A DNA stretch of 64,000 nt, taken from NCBI GenBank assembly GCA_964353875.1, contig CAYGXU010000002.1, forward strand, positions 4,528 to 68,527. The letters are read 5' to 3'. The DNA comes from MGNI01 sp964353875. Its GTDB lineage: Bacteria; Chloroflexota; Anaerolineae; Anaerolineales; E44-bin32. Below are positions 32,673 to 42,521 of this stretch, piece by piece. Each line of letters starts with the position of its first letter. The stretch's first letter is position 1. The notes below the pieces were generated by a model. It searched no databases. It had not been told where the DNA came from and saw nothing but the letters and a program-made list of their open reading frames with translations. The position numbers and the translations under genes were made by a program.

Positions 32673-34841
32673 TTAAGCCCTATGCTCCTCTGGTATAGAA
32701 GGCACATATGCATTCTGAACATATTCCTTTAACATCCGTCGCATGCTGAATTGTGGAGCCAGCGAGGCGATGGACTCTTTTACCCATCCAATCCATTCAT
32801 AAGGAAGATTATCGGCTGAGCGTTCGTAGTAGAGCGGGATGATTTGCTGCTCAAGGGTTCGATAGAGACTTTCGGCATCGGCAGCATCCTCAGCCTGTTC
32901 GTTTTCCCAAGTGCGATCCTCCCCGATAGCCCAGCCATTACGGCCGTTGTAGCCCTCTCGCCACCAGCCATCCAGGACAGAGAAATTCAGGACGCCATTC
33001 AATGCGGCTTTCTGCCCGGATGTTCCGGAAGCTTCCTTCGGTCGCCGCGGGGTATTCAACCAAATGTCCACGCCTTGGATGAGGTATCCAGCTAAATTAA
33101 TATCATAATCCTCTAGGAAAACCATTCTTCCGCCGCACCTGGCATCTTTAACAATACGGTAGACTTCCTGGATCAGACGTTTGCCCGGGTCATCGGCGGG
33201 GTGAGCTTTTCCGGCGAAGATGATCTGGATAGGTCGATCAGGTCGGTTTAGCAGATTTAGCAAACGTTCAGGATCGTGCAGAATCAAGTCCGCACGTTTG
33301 TATGTAGCAAAACGACGGGCAAAACCGATGGTAAGGGAATAAGGATCGAGCAGGACACCGCTGGCGATCACTTGAACAGGATGGAGACGATTCTGCAGCC
33401 AGGGTGAACGAGCGCGTTCTCGCATATAAGCGATGAGTTTGCGCTTCAGGTGGATACGAACTTCCCATAATTCTGCATCGGGAATGCGCTCGATTCCTCC
33501 CCAGATTTCTGGATCATCCACGTGTTCGACCCAATCGGGAACAAAATAGGTATCGAAGAGCAACCGCAAACGGCGCGCAAGCCAAGTGGCGGTATGAATC
33601 CCATTGGTGATGTGCCCAATAGGGATATCCTGCTCTGATTTGTCTGGCCACAAGAATGACCACATCTTACGTGCGACTTCGCCGTGCAATTCAGAGACGC
33701 CATTTGTACGCTCTGCCAGGCGAATTGCCAGGATGGTCATGCTGAATACTTCTCCCCAGGGGTGATTGTGACGAGCGAGATCGATGAATTCATCCCGCTC
33801 GATCCCGAGTTGTGGCCAATAGTTCCCGAAGTATTTATCTATCATCCAAAGGGGAAATTCGTCGTGACCGGCGGGCACGGGCGTGTGTGTAGTGAAAACT
33901 GTAGTAGCCCGTACTTCTTCAGCGGCTTCCTGGAAAGTTAAACCATCAGCGAACTTCTCGCGGATACGCTCAAGCACCATGAAAGCTGAATGTCCTTCAT
34001 TCATATGCCATACCGCAGGATCATACCCCAATTTACGTAACGCACGTACGCCACCCACACCAAGTATGATCTCTTGCGAGATGCGTGGTTCCATGTCGCT
34101 GGTGTAGAGGCGTGCAGTCAAACTCTTGTCGGCCGGCTGGTTTCGCTCAACATTGCTGTCGAGAAGAAAGAGAGGGACCAGTCCGACCTGAACGTGCCAT
34201 AGTCGCAGGATTACTTCCCGTCCAGGGAGTTCAATGTTGATCGCTAGTGGTTCTTGATTGCTATCTAACACCGGATGGACTGGGAGTTCTGAGAAAGAGA
34301 GTGAGGTATAGAGCGCCTCCTGCCACCCATCTTCAGTAATGCGTTGTTTAAAATACCCCTCTGTGTATAGAAATCCAACCGCGACGAGCGGCAATCCCAA
34401 GTCGCTGGATTCCTTGAGATGATCACCAGATAAAACCCCCAATCCTCCGGCGTAGAAGGGCAAGGTTTCGTGCAAGCCAAACTCGGTTGAGAAATAGGCA
34501 ATCACCTGCGCTCGTTGATTGGGATGAGCACAGGAATACCAGCCTCGATCACCGTTATTCATATAATCGGTGAAATGTTTGATTACGAGATCGTATGTAT
34601 CCAGAAAATATCGATCCTGTAGTACCGTTTTGAGGCGATCTTGAGAGATCTCGCGTAAGAAACGCACCGGATTGTGCTCTAAAAGCTCCCATAAGTTGGG
34701 ATTCAACAGCCGATACAATCTCTCCGCTTCGGGATTCCAGGTCCACCAAAGGTTGTAGGCCAGATCAGCCAGACAACGCAGCCGACGTGGGAGCTGGAAT
34801 TGATGGTAGTGATTGTCGGAGAGATGATTGCATGATTTCAT
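32673..34841 (-). CDS. glgP: Alpha-glucan phosphorylase (glycogen phosphorylase, GT35)
   Basis: A 722-aa enzyme releasing glucose 1-phosphate from alpha-1,4-glucans with pyridoxal phosphate. It belongs to the short alpha-glucan phosphorylase group with the N-terminal DUF3417-like segment (LADLAYNLWWTWNPEAERL). The PLP-Lys region appears as EASGTSGQKAALNGVLNFS, preceded by WLNTPRRPKEASGT. The substrate motifs WHMNEGHSAFMVLERI and FATYKRADLI are intact. The DUF2179 genes follow it closely (7 bp), so all three may be co-transcribed. A TTGACA lies upstream at 34864-34869 (minus strand) but no good -10 could be placed. Confidence 0.93.
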   Translation of the reverse strand: MKSCNHLSDNHYHQFQLPRRLRCLADLAYNLWWTWNPEAERLYRLLNPNLWELLEHNPVRFLREISQDRLKTVLQDRYFLDTYDLVIKHFTDYMNNGDRGWYSCAHPNQRAQVIAYFSTEFGLHETLPFYAGGLGVLSGDHLKESSDLGLPLVAVGFLYTEGYFKQRITEDGWQEALYTSLSFSELPVHPVLDSNQEPLAINIELPGREVILRLWHVQVGLVPLFLLDSNVERNQPADKSLTARLYTSDMEPRISQEIILGVGGVRALRKLGYDPAVWHMNEGHSAFMVLERIREKFADGLTFQEAAEEVRATTVFTTHTPVPAGHDEFPLWMIDKYFGNYWPQLGIERDEFIDLARHNHPWGEVFSMTILAIRLAERTNGVSELHGEVARKMWSFLWPDKSEQDIPIGHITNGIHTATWLARRLRLLFDTYFVPDWVEHVDDPEIWGGIERIPDAELWEVRIHLKRKLIAYMRERARSPWLQNRLHPVQVIASGVLLDPYSLTIGFARRFATYKRADLILHDPERLLNLLNRPDRPIQIIFAGKAHPADDPGKRLIQEVYRIVKDARCGGRMVFLEDYDINLAGYLIQGVDIWLNTPRRPKEASGTSGQKAALNGVLNFSVLDGWWREGYNGRNGWAIGEDRTWENEQAEDAADAESLYRTLEQQIIPLYYERSADNLPYEWIGWVKESIASLAPQFSMRRMLKEYVQNAYVPSIPEEHRA

Positions 34842-35042
34842 AAGCAGTAAGGGTCCTTTTCTCTATGTCAATTTCCGTTGTGCAGCCGGCTAATGCTACC
34901 ACAAACTTCACATTCAAACGACCATGATTATCAAGGCAGTCAATCATGATCGTCTGCACTATGTCCGATTGGTTACCGATACTATCGAAAAGTTCGTTTT
35001 ATCCAGCAAGGGCGGTAGCGCGGAAGCCAAAAATACAGCCGA

Positions 35043-35142
35043 CCCGGCTTCCATGCCGGGCTGGTAGGCGGCGTGGAAGCCGCCTAAAAAATGTGGCCAG
35101 CCTGGCTTTCACGCCAGGCTGGTCGACAGCGTGGAATCCACC
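35043..35142. repeat. Cluster of REP-like palindromes
   Basis: Between glgP and the deacetylase three consecutive hairpins share complementary loops: CCCGGC-TTCCAT-GCCGGG (35043-35060), GGCGGC-GTGGAA-GCCGCC (35067-35084), and a 10-bp stem around TTTCAC (35097-35122). A fourth imperfect unit with GTGGAA is at 35130-35142. Arms differ while loops alternate between TTCCAT-type and GTGGAA-type. The rest of the 358-bp gap holds no gene. Confidence 0.65.
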
Positions 35143-35199
35143 TCGGATTTGCCTCTCCAAGGACGGCTGACCGGTAGTTGATTGCCTGAATGAGTTCTC

Positions 35200-36111
35200 T
35201 TACCGCGCAGAAGCTATTCTCTCAGGAGAGGAAGCATCAGCAGTGTGGATTTCTGGATTCACGCCCGCGAATAAGTCCTCCTCCTTTAAATCCTCTGGTG
35301 CGGGTGGAAAAGCACGCATAAAGGTGTCCTGATGACTTCCCATGCGGAAAAGCCAACCAAGGCACCCTGGTCGGCGTAATCCAGCGTCGAGTTGGCTGGC
35401 GTGGCAGGCGATCGCACGAGCGTGAGCCTTCGACACGACATTGGTTTTAACACGGGCATGAATGGGATATTCGTCCTTGATGATATTGAGGAGATCGATA
35501 TCCTTATTCCGCCCCCAATGGCGCGGATCTTGACCGAAGAAAGGCATTATCCGGACCAAGAAACGCAATGTCTTCATGGAGGGCGTTGAGTAGTATAGTT
35601 TCTGCGGCTGATAGGGAGCCAATCCATTGGGGAATATCGTGGGATCGCTGGATGCGTAAAAAGCTTTTAGGGTCGCCTGATGGATCGCAATATGATCGGG
35701 GTGGTGATAAGTTCCTTTAGGATCGAATGTGATCACAACCTGTGGTTTGATTTGTCTTATCTGGTGAGTAATTTCAGCTGCGACCTGATCAAGTGATGCT
35801 GCGCAGAGGGCACGTGGGTGCTGGTTGTCAGCACTCCCGGGCATACCTGAGTCGCGATAATCCAGGAATATCACTTCCGATAAACCAAGATGGTAAGCTG
35901 CGCAACGCAATTCTGCTTCCCGTAATTGAGCGATGGCGGCTCCCTTGTGAAGCAAGGATTCGGGGACATTACCCGCCTCTCCGCGCGTCGCACAGATGAG
36001 ATACACCTGAACGCCTTGGCGGGCATAAAGGGCAAGTGTCCCGCCCGGGCCGAATGTCTCATCATCCGGATGGGCAAAAACTGCAAGTAGCCGAGGTTGT
36101 TCAAGACTCAT
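35200..36111 (-). CDS. PIG-L family N-acetylglucosamine deacetylase
   Basis: A 303-aa LmbE/PIG-L zinc deacetylase. The metal motif AHPDDETFGPGGTLA is at the N-terminus; RGEAGNVPE, EVIFLDYRDSGMPGS and the HPDHIAIH histidines follow. Family members deacetylate GlcNAc-containing small molecules (bacillithiol/mycothiol precursors or conjugates). The C-terminal segment (FRMGSHQDTFMRAFP) resembles that of Chloroflexi/actinobacterial homologues. No thiol-biosynthesis partner lies nearby, so the substrate is unknown. Confidence 0.87.
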   Translation of the reverse strand: MSLEQPRLLAVFAHPDDETFGPGGTLALYARQGVQVYLICATRGEAGNVPESLLHKGAAIAQLREAELRCAAYHLGLSEVIFLDYRDSGMPGSADNQHPRALCAASLDQVAAEITHQIRQIKPQVVITFDPKGTYHHPDHIAIHQATLKAFYASSDPTIFPNGLAPYQPQKLYYSTPSMKTLRFLVRIMPFFGQDPRHWGRNKDIDLLNIIKDEYPIHARVKTNVVSKAHARAIACHASQLDAGLRRPGCLGWLFRMGSHQDTFMRAFPPAPEDLKEEDLFAGVNPEIHTADASSPERIASAR

Positions 36112-36136
36112 GATCCGCTCCTAAGTTGTCATCTGC

Positions 36137-36604
36137 TTATGGTGAAGGGATTTCAAGTCCATCACCGATGGCTTGAACCACGATCCTTCTTCTTCTCGGT
36201 CGTATGTCAAAATCGATAAAGAGGATTTGTTGCCATGTGCCCAAAGAAAATTTTCCCTCAACAACAGGGATGGAGAGAGAGGGACCGAGGAGTGCGGCAC
36301 GAAGATGAGAATGACCATTTCCATCGCCCCAACGCAAATTATGGTGATAATTCCCTTCTGGCGGTGCAATCTGATCGAGCGCTCTTCGCAGGTCATCCAA
36401 AGCGCCGGATTCAAATTCAATTGTGGTCAGAGCGCTGGTGGAGGAGGGGGTGAAGAGTGTAACCAGCCCATTTTTCAATCCGATCTCTCTCACTACTTTC
36501 TCAACATTGGCAGTCAGGTCATGCATATCAGCATTGCCTCTGGTCTGCAGATCAATTTCACAGTGATGAATCACGTTGCCTCCGATCGTCGTCTTCCTCT
36601 GCAT
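36137..36604 (-). CDS. YjbQ/UPF0047 family protein
   Basis: A 155-aa protein of the YjbQ family, annotated as a secondary thiamine-phosphate synthase by suppressor genetics in E. coli. It shows NGLVTLFTPSSTSALTTIE, NYHHNLRWGDGNGHSHLRAA (metal-binding His cluster) and LGTWQQILFIDFDIRPR. It lies 25 bp upstream of the PIG-L gene on the same strand. It is far from the TPP operon and has no riboswitch of its own. Confidence 0.88.
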   Translation of the reverse strand: MQRKTTIGGNVIHHCEIDLQTRGNADMHDLTANVEKVVREIGLKNGLVTLFTPSSTSALTTIEFESGALDDLRRALDQIAPPEGNYHHNLRWGDGNGHSHLRAALLGPSLSIPVVEGKFSLGTWQQILFIDFDIRPRRRRIVVQAIGDGLEIPSP

Positions 36605-36771
36605 TTCCTTTCGTAATGGCCATTCATCTACTTATGGCCTGAAAAGGATCAAGCCGCGCGACCCTAATCATAAGAGTGAACAGGCCCACAATCAGATGAG
36701 ATTGTACCCCATGGAATTGCTTCAGGAAGTGTTCTCAAGAAAATCCAGGACGATTTGAAGGGTGGTTGTTT

Positions 36772-37905
36772 TTAGGGATTCTCTAGTTCTAGCTCGGTGC
36801 GGGTGCCCGCCTTTCCACTTGCTTTTGCCAAGTATTGCGCACTATCTGCCCGAGCGAGAATGTCATCGATAGAGGTATCCCCCTCACGTAATTGGCTTAC
36901 ACCTGCACAGAACGTCAGAGGTTGAATGGCAGGGGCGAGTTGGGTCCCATAGGCGGATATAGCTTTACGCAGCTTTTGAGCGACATTCTCCGCCCCGATA
37001 AGGTTTGTCTCTGGCAGCAGCACCGCGAATTCATCTCCACCGATACGCGCAAGTAGATCGGTAGATCGCAAAACCGCTTTCAACGAGCGCGCAGCGCCAT
37101 GCAGAACCTCATCACCGAAGAGGTGCCCGTAGCGATCATTGAGTGCCTTGAAGCTATCGAGATCAAGGTAGACCATAGAAAGAGGGCGGTGGTATCGTCG
37201 AGCGCGTGCGAATTCCCGCTCGAGCTGGTCAATCAGGTAACGTCTGTTTGCCAGACCTGTAAGCGAATCGGTTTGTGCCATATCCGTTAAACGGTCAGCC
37301 TGATTGTGGAGGTTTTCGATGGTTCTATGAATTTGACTGGAAAGGGAATGCAAAATGGCTGCTGTTCCCAGGTAGAGGGTGATTTGACTGACGAGAAAAA
37401 CGAAGGAGGTCGCTGGGTCGAAGGTGCTGGATGGAGTTATCGGTGTGCCCCAGTTTTGAAACCAATTCCACGACACGGAGATAATCGCTCCAATGGCGAA
37501 AGGATAAGTTGAAGCGCCGCCCACCAGGGCGCCAGCTGCCAGGATCGAGATTAAGTAAGTAGCACTGAGTAAGTAGATATCCCTGGGTAGCATGAATAAA
37601 CTTAGTGTAGCGAAGATGAAGAGCGTGGAAGCGAGCAGATATCCAGCAGTCACAAGGCGGTGGCGAGAGATCAACCAGAGTACGCCTGCGCCGAGGATGG
37701 CCAGGGCTAAAATCGAGATCAGGTTGAATGCGAATGGATACGCTTTTTCGGGAGGGGTGAGCAGTTGGAAGGTAATCTCGGCGATTAACCAGACCCCTAA
37801 AAGGATATAGAAGACAATAATGAGGATGCGCGCCAACCGGACTCGGTATTCAAACAAGTCGGTTTGTATGCGTGGAGAGAACTCTTGACGAAATCGACGG
37901 AACAT
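36772..37905 (-). CDS. Membrane-bound diguanylate cyclase (GGDEF)
   Basis: A 377-aa protein with about six N-terminal helices (residues ~25-190), a short coiled-coil linker (IHRTIENLHNQADRLTDMA), then a GGDEF domain: DSLTGLANRRYL, MVYLDLDSFKALND and intact RIGGDEFAVLLPE. It should make cyclic di-GMP from two GTP. An RxxD inhibitory site is not evident. No EAL or PilZ partner is in the window. Confidence 0.9.
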   Translation of the reverse strand: MFRRFRQEFSPRIQTDLFEYRVRLARILIIVFYILLGVWLIAEITFQLLTPPEKAYPFAFNLISILALAILGAGVLWLISRHRLVTAGYLLASTLFIFATLSLFMLPRDIYLLSATYLISILAAGALVGGASTYPFAIGAIISVSWNWFQNWGTPITPSSTFDPATSFVFLVSQITLYLGTAAILHSLSSQIHRTIENLHNQADRLTDMAQTDSLTGLANRRYLIDQLEREFARARRYHRPLSMVYLDLDSFKALNDRYGHLFGDEVLHGAARSLKAVLRSTDLLARIGGDEFAVLLPETNLIGAENVAQKLRKAISAYGTQLAPAIQPLTFCAGVSQLREGDTSIDDILARADSAQYLAKASGKAGTRTELELENP

Positions 37906-38313
37906 ACTGGTCTATTTTCTTTATCGTTTTGAAGGTTTTTTGGAATCGATATTCCACTTATATTTTAGCCTGAATCCGAAAATATTGCCTGACCTTTATT
38001 ACTTGATCTACAACCGGAAGTTCAGCAGAAACTGGTTGAATCGATATCATCAATCGTAATGCTACTTCTCAGGGAACATTTAGGAATTTGTGATAAGTCT
38101 AAGAGAAACTCAAAACGTCATCGGCTGAGGAGATTTGGATAGGTCCTGCTGAGATGGGATGAATCCGAATGATTTCTTGCCAGAGGTTCATTTCTAGATA
38201 TCAGATACCAGAGGCAAAAACAGCCCGTGTGTCTCCTGTTATCATTTTGGCGATTCGGAATATTTCGTTCTTCTCTCCTTTCGTTGATGTCATGTCGGAG
38301 ATTCATTCTCCTA
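37906..38313. other. Intergenic region
   Basis: About 400 AT-rich bases upstream of the diguanylate cyclase and downstream of the DNA glycosylase. No gene, RNA or convincing terminator recognised. Confidence 0.3.
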
Positions 38314-38916
38314 TCAATGCGGAAGGTTGTGGGGGTCTACACCGAACCGCCATGGCATACTTTTCCATGGCTCAGGTACGTGGCTTATCCCCACTCTCGG
38401 TCCTGTAGTTACCACGCTTGCATCGACCATTCTCTCACGTTCAATGAATAGAATCGCTTCGTTGTGGCAAAGGTCATGCCCGTTAAATTTGCCATCGATT
38501 CCCAGCGCCTGGCAAAGTTTAGCCGGTCCGTTGCTCAACTCCTTAGTTTCTGTGACCGGTCTTCGTTTGAACATTTGTTCACGTCCTTCGCAGGGCTTGA
38601 GTGCGCGGATAAGCACGGCAGCGGGGAAACTTTCGTGTTCTGTAACGATATTCAACATCCAATGCATTCCATAGGTGAAATAGACGTAAGCATGGCCGGC
38701 TGGACCCCACATAACCGCATTGCGAGCGGTCATTCCGACATGGGCATGACAGGCAAGATCGTCAATCCCAATGTAGGCTTCGGTCTCGGTAATCACTCCG
38801 GCCAAGCGATGACCTTCTTCATCCAAACGAACCAGACGTTGACCGAGCAATTCCCTCGCCACGGTGAGGGTGGGTCTAACAAAGAAAGAAGGTCCTATTC
38901 GTTCAGGCACGGGCAT
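38314..38916 (-). CDS. 3-methyladenine DNA glycosylase (AAG/MPG family)
   Basis: A 200-aa base-excision-repair enzyme of the alkyladenine glycosylase fold. It shows the catalytic-region ITETEAYIGIDDLACHA, the DNA-intercalating YVYFTYGMHWMLNIV segment, and RALKPCEG plus LSNGPAKLCQALGI. Length is normal. It is monocistronic. Together with the AlkZ-related protein the window holds two possible alkylation-repair functions. Confidence 0.92.
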   Translation of the reverse strand: MPVPERIGPSFFVRPTLTVARELLGQRLVRLDEEGHRLAGVITETEAYIGIDDLACHAHVGMTARNAVMWGPAGHAYVYFTYGMHWMLNIVTEHESFPAAVLIRALKPCEGREQMFKRRPVTETKELSNGPAKLCQALGIDGKFNGHDLCHNEAILFIERERMVDASVVTTGPRVGISHVPEPWKSMPWRFGVDPHNLPH

Positions 38917-39055
38917 GGGTCAAGTTGGCAGTCAATGTAGATAGTCAGGCGAAAAAGATTCGGCCTTCAATAAGGGTTTGGCGAGATCAGGATGAAGCAA
39001 CAAGCACCCGATTCATTTTATATTGCTACCCTCAGGATAGTGAGCAATAGCGGAA

Positions 39056-39994
39056 CTATTCCTTAAGAACGGGTTGGAAACGAGGATCCTGGGCGACCAT
39101 TAATCCTAGCCCTTCTTGTAGGCTAACATGGGGTTGATAGCCGAGTTTCTCGCGCGCCAGGTGGATATCGGCGCACATATGTGAAGGACCAGGGTCCTGG
39201 TCGTCAAGATACATCCAATCTGCGCCCGTGCCGACAGCATCGATGACATATTGAGCCAGTGTACGGATGCTAGTTTCCGTGCCACTGCCGATATTAATCA
39301 CCAAACGATCGATGCCGGGTGTGGTGGCTGCGGCAACCATGGATTCCACAATATCCTCAATATAGATAAAATCTCTGGTCTGCAAGCCATTTCCATGGAT
39401 CACCAGGGTTCCACTGCGGGCGGTTTGGCGCAGGAAATGGGGGATCACGGGAGGGTGAACCGCGGGTAATGGCTGCCCGGGTCCGTAGGCGTTGAAGACT
39501 CGCAGCGCCACCGTTTCGATTCCCCATAAAGACCCAATGGTTCGCACATAATATTCAGCGGCCAACTTGGATACAGCGTATGGTGAAGCCGGTTCTGGCG
39601 GGGTGTGCTCTGCAAGAGGCTGGACCGCTTGAAGCCCATAAACCGCGCCGGATGAGATCAAGACGACGCGCTTCACACCCACATCCCGCATCGCTTCCAT
39701 CACACCTACTGTCCCTCCGACATTCACCGCGTTGTATTCGCGCGGATAGAGGACAGACTCGGGGACGGAAACCCTGGCAGCCAGATGATAGACGCAATCA
39801 ACATCCTGGAGCAAGGTCCAAAGCTTGGGTCGGTCAACGACATCTCCGCGAGTGAAGAGGACATTTGGATCCAGGCGAGCGGGGTCTCCAGCAGATAGAT
39901 CATCCAGCCCGCGGACCTGGTGTCCTTCGCGTGCTAATCGATTTGCGAGAGCGGATCCAAGGAAGCCAGCCGCGCCGGTCACAAAAAAATTCAT
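39056..39994 (-). CDS. NAD-dependent sugar-nucleotide epimerase/dehydratase
   Basis: A 312-aa short-chain dehydrogenase of the extended GalE-like family. NAD-binding GAAGFLGSALANRL is at the N-terminus, the catalytic SSGAVYG and YAVSKLAAEYY (Tyr-x3-Lys) follow, with NAYGPGQP and RDFIYIEDIVE. It probably acts on UDP- or dTDP-sugars; 4-epimerisation is most common. No glycosyltransferase cluster is adjacent. Confidence 0.88.
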   Translation of the reverse strand: MNFFVTGAAGFLGSALANRLAREGHQVRGLDDLSAGDPARLDPNVLFTRGDVVDRPKLWTLLQDVDCVYHLAARVSVPESVLYPREYNAVNVGGTVGVMEAMRDVGVKRVVLISSGAVYGLQAVQPLAEHTPPEPASPYAVSKLAAEYYVRTIGSLWGIETVALRVFNAYGPGQPLPAVHPPVIPHFLRQTARSGTLVIHGNGLQTRDFIYIEDIVESMVAAATTPGIDRLVINIGSGTETSIRTLAQYVIDAVGTGADWMYLDDQDPGPSHMCADIHLAREKLGYQPHVSLQEGLGLMVAQDPRFQPVLKE

Positions 39995-40062
39995 CGTTAC
40001 TCTACGTTAATGGGGTCGTTATTATGTTTAATGTTGAGGCATTATAGCACATGCTGTTGTAA

Positions 40063-41385
40063 GTGAATAAGCAGGTTGAGACGTGGTATCATGCATCCAT
40101 GCGTTTAAAAGATATCCTGAGCATATCTTTGAACTGGGTGCGTCGGGTCCTTTGGATTTTGGTCCTAATCTTTGTCATGGGTCACAGCACGGTTCCTTTA
40201 CGGGATTCGGTGGAACGCATACGGAAATATACACGCCAGAATGAATTTGAGTATCTGGGGTGGACCCTACAAGCGTTGGCCATCAAGTTTGGGCAATTCA
40301 GCCTTGACGCCGTCGCTTACATGCCAGAATCCGAACGATCAAGATTTGTCGTAGCCTACTTCGAGGAGCTCACTATGTTCAATGATCTTGAAGGTCAACT
40401 TGAAGAGGCTATTGCAAATCCAGAATTACAAGAGGAAGATCAGGCTTTAATCGAGCTTGGTGATAATACCGCGCGGCTTCGTACTGAACTGGATAAGCTC
40501 CAACCTATCATTGAAAGCATCCTGCAACAGCAAGCAGCCTTTGTGATCAGTGAGATGGGTGTCGATGTGGGAAGCAAGGTCTTCCCACCCATTTCTTTCA
40601 AATTCACGCAACTGCCATTGGCATTGATCGTCTCTCCGCGTGATATGATTCGTCAGGAGGCGAATATCCAATTAGTTCCCAGCCTGACCTTAGAAGAGCG
40701 GATCATGTTGGAAGAACAGGTAGAGGATGGGTTGGATGTCTCCTCTTTGGTTGTCAATATTGGTGGAATTGGCATCTATCCAACCATGGTTCTGGAAAGT
40801 AACTCCGTCGTCTGGGTGGTTGAGACCGTGGTTCATGAATGGATTCATAATTACCTCACCTTGCGTCCCCTGGGTCTAAACTATGACACTAGCCCAGAGT
40901 TACGCACGATGAATGAGACGGTGGCATCCATTCTTGGGACGGAGATCGGCGGGAAGGTGCTCGAGCGCTATTACCCAGACTTTGTTCCGAAACCTGCCCC
41001 TGAAATCGCCTCGCCATCACAGCCATCCTCAACTGAACCACCTGCCTTCGATTTCCGGACAGAAATGTATCAGACCAGGGTTCATGTGGATCAATTGCTA
41101 GCGCAGGGTAGGATCGTGGAGGCGGAAACCTATATGGAAGAACGTAGACAGATGCTCTGGGAGCATGGCTATCGCATCCGAAAATTGAACCAGGCTTATT
41201 TTGCATTTCATGGCGCTTATGCCGATAGCCCCCAAGGACCGGCCGGGAAAGATCCCGTAGGCGAAGCGGTGCGGAAGCTCTGGTTGATACTCCAATCCCC
41301 AGCCGAATTCCTTCAGAGGATGTCTTGGATGAACGACTTTTCCGACTTACAAAAAGCGCTCGATCTATTATCTACCACGCACTAA
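40063..41385 (+). CDS. Membrane-anchored putative zinc metalloprotease of unknown family
   Basis: 440 aa. One N-terminal helix (VRRVLWILVLIFVMGHS), then a mostly soluble domain. HEWIH (~residue 260) supplies an HExxH site, and ~25 residues later MNETVASILGTE gives the NExxA third-ligand motif of gluzincins. An internal acidic, coiled-coil-prone stretch lies at ~90-160. No peptidase family could be named. The start is GTG at 40063 or ATG at 40099 (residue 13), neither with a strong Shine-Dalgarno. Its stop overlaps the convergent M20 gene by 14 bp. Confidence 0.6.
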   Translation: MNKQVETWYHASMRLKDILSISLNWVRRVLWILVLIFVMGHSTVPLRDSVERIRKYTRQNEFEYLGWTLQALAIKFGQFSLDAVAYMPESERSRFVVAYFEELTMFNDLEGQLEEAIANPELQEEDQALIELGDNTARLRTELDKLQPIIESILQQQAAFVISEMGVDVGSKVFPPISFKFTQLPLALIVSPRDMIRQEANIQLVPSLTLEERIMLEEQVEDGLDVSSLVVNIGGIGIYPTMVLESNSVVWVVETVVHEWIHNYLTLRPLGLNYDTSPELRTMNETVASILGTEIGGKVLERYYPDFVPKPAPEIASPSQPSSTEPPAFDFRTEMYQTRVHVDQLLAQGRIVEAETYMEERRQMLWEHGYRIRKLNQAYFAFHGAYADSPQGPAGKDPVGEAVRKLWLILQSPAEFLQRMSWMNDFSDLQKALDLLSTTH

Positions 41386-42502
41386 TGAGGGCAGCTAATA
41401 AAGCCGCCCGTTCTGGCAAGCTGGCAATGTGGATGTTCTCGTTTCGGGAATGCGCCCCTTCTCCAATCGCTCCGAGCCCGTCCAAGACCGGGACGCCAAG
41501 GGAAGCGACAAAATTCGCGTCAGAGCCGCCTCCTGTACCCCCTTCGGAGAGTTGAATGCCGAGTTCCATAGCAATCGACTTGGCTCGGGAAAAGGTTTCA
41601 TCCATTTGTCTGTCCCTGATCATGGGAGGGCGATTCCACTCGCATTGGATGCGAACCTGAGCGTCATCAAGGACTGGTTTCATTTTCCTCAAGGCCTCAT
41701 CGACTCTTATCTGTTCCTCCGCTGTCTTTATGCGGATATCAACGATCGATTTACATCGTTCGGGCACGACGTTAGATCGGGTTCCGCCTTGAATACGCCC
41801 GATATTCATTGTTGTGCCAGCATTCGTATCTGCTAATTCCACAACCTTTTGAAGCTGGTATGTCATTTCTAGGATGGCATTAACCCCCAGTTCGGGTTCG
41901 GATCCGGCGTGTGCAGATCGCCCAAGAGTTTCCATCCGAATAAGTCCAGTCCCTTTGCGCCAAGTCTTCAATGAACCATCCGAAAGAGCTGGTTCGAGAC
42001 ATAAAACTAATTTGTGTTGACCCGCAAGCCGCTCAATGAGCGTACGCGAGGTCCCGCTCCCCGTTTCCTCATCGGAGGTGCAAAGCAGGGTGATGCGGCG
42101 ATTCAGCTTCCGACTAGTTTCTATCAGTGATAAAACGGCTGAAATAGCAATCACGATTCCGGCTTTCATGTCAAGAACACCTGGACCGTATAATTTTTCC
42201 TCTTTTTCGAGGAGGGGCATTTCGTTCAAGGTGTCTAATGGATAGACGGTATCCATATGGGTAAGCAAAAGGAACGTTGGCTTCCCGGTCCCCCATTGAA
42301 ATGTCCAATGATCTCCTGCTGAGGATTGGGGATAACGCTTGGTCTGCGCGCCCAATTGCTGCGCTTTCTCGGCTATTAACTGCCCGAGTCGATCGACAGC
42401 ATTTTTATCATCCGTGGGCGATTCGATTTCTACGAATGAGTGTAAGAGGGAAAGCATGTCAGGGAGTTTTGAGGAAAAGTGCTCAATGGTGAAAAGAGTC
42501 AT
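41372..42502 (-). CDS. M20-family metallopeptidase (carboxypeptidase G2-like)
   Basis: About 376 aa. Zinc ligands are visible: LLTHMDTVYP (His and Asp), GPGVLDMKAGI with bridging Asp, CTSDEETGSG (Glu pair) and the C-terminal EGGTGGGSDANF. The dimerisation domain with GTMNIGRIQGGTRSNVVP is in the middle. It resembles glutamate carboxypeptidase/ArgE-type enzymes. The start at 42502 is chosen because AAGGAG precedes it; the longer frame has no Shine-Dalgarno. Confidence 0.87.
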   Translation of the reverse strand: MTLFTIEHFSSKLPDMLSLLHSFVEIESPTDDKNAVDRLGQLIAEKAQQLGAQTKRYPQSSAGDHWTFQWGTGKPTFLLLTHMDTVYPLDTLNEMPLLEKEEKLYGPGVLDMKAGIVIAISAVLSLIETSRKLNRRITLLCTSDEETGSGTSRTLIERLAGQHKLVLCLEPALSDGSLKTWRKGTGLIRMETLGRSAHAGSEPELGVNAILEMTYQLQKVVELADTNAGTTMNIGRIQGGTRSNVVPERCKSIVDIRIKTAEEQIRVDEALRKMKPVLDDAQVRIQCEWNRPPMIRDRQMDETFSRAKSIAMELGIQLSEGGTGGGSDANFVASLGVPVLDGLGAIGEGAHSRNENIHIASLPERAALLAALISAW

Positions 42503-42521
42503 GCAAGGCTCCTTATTGGTC

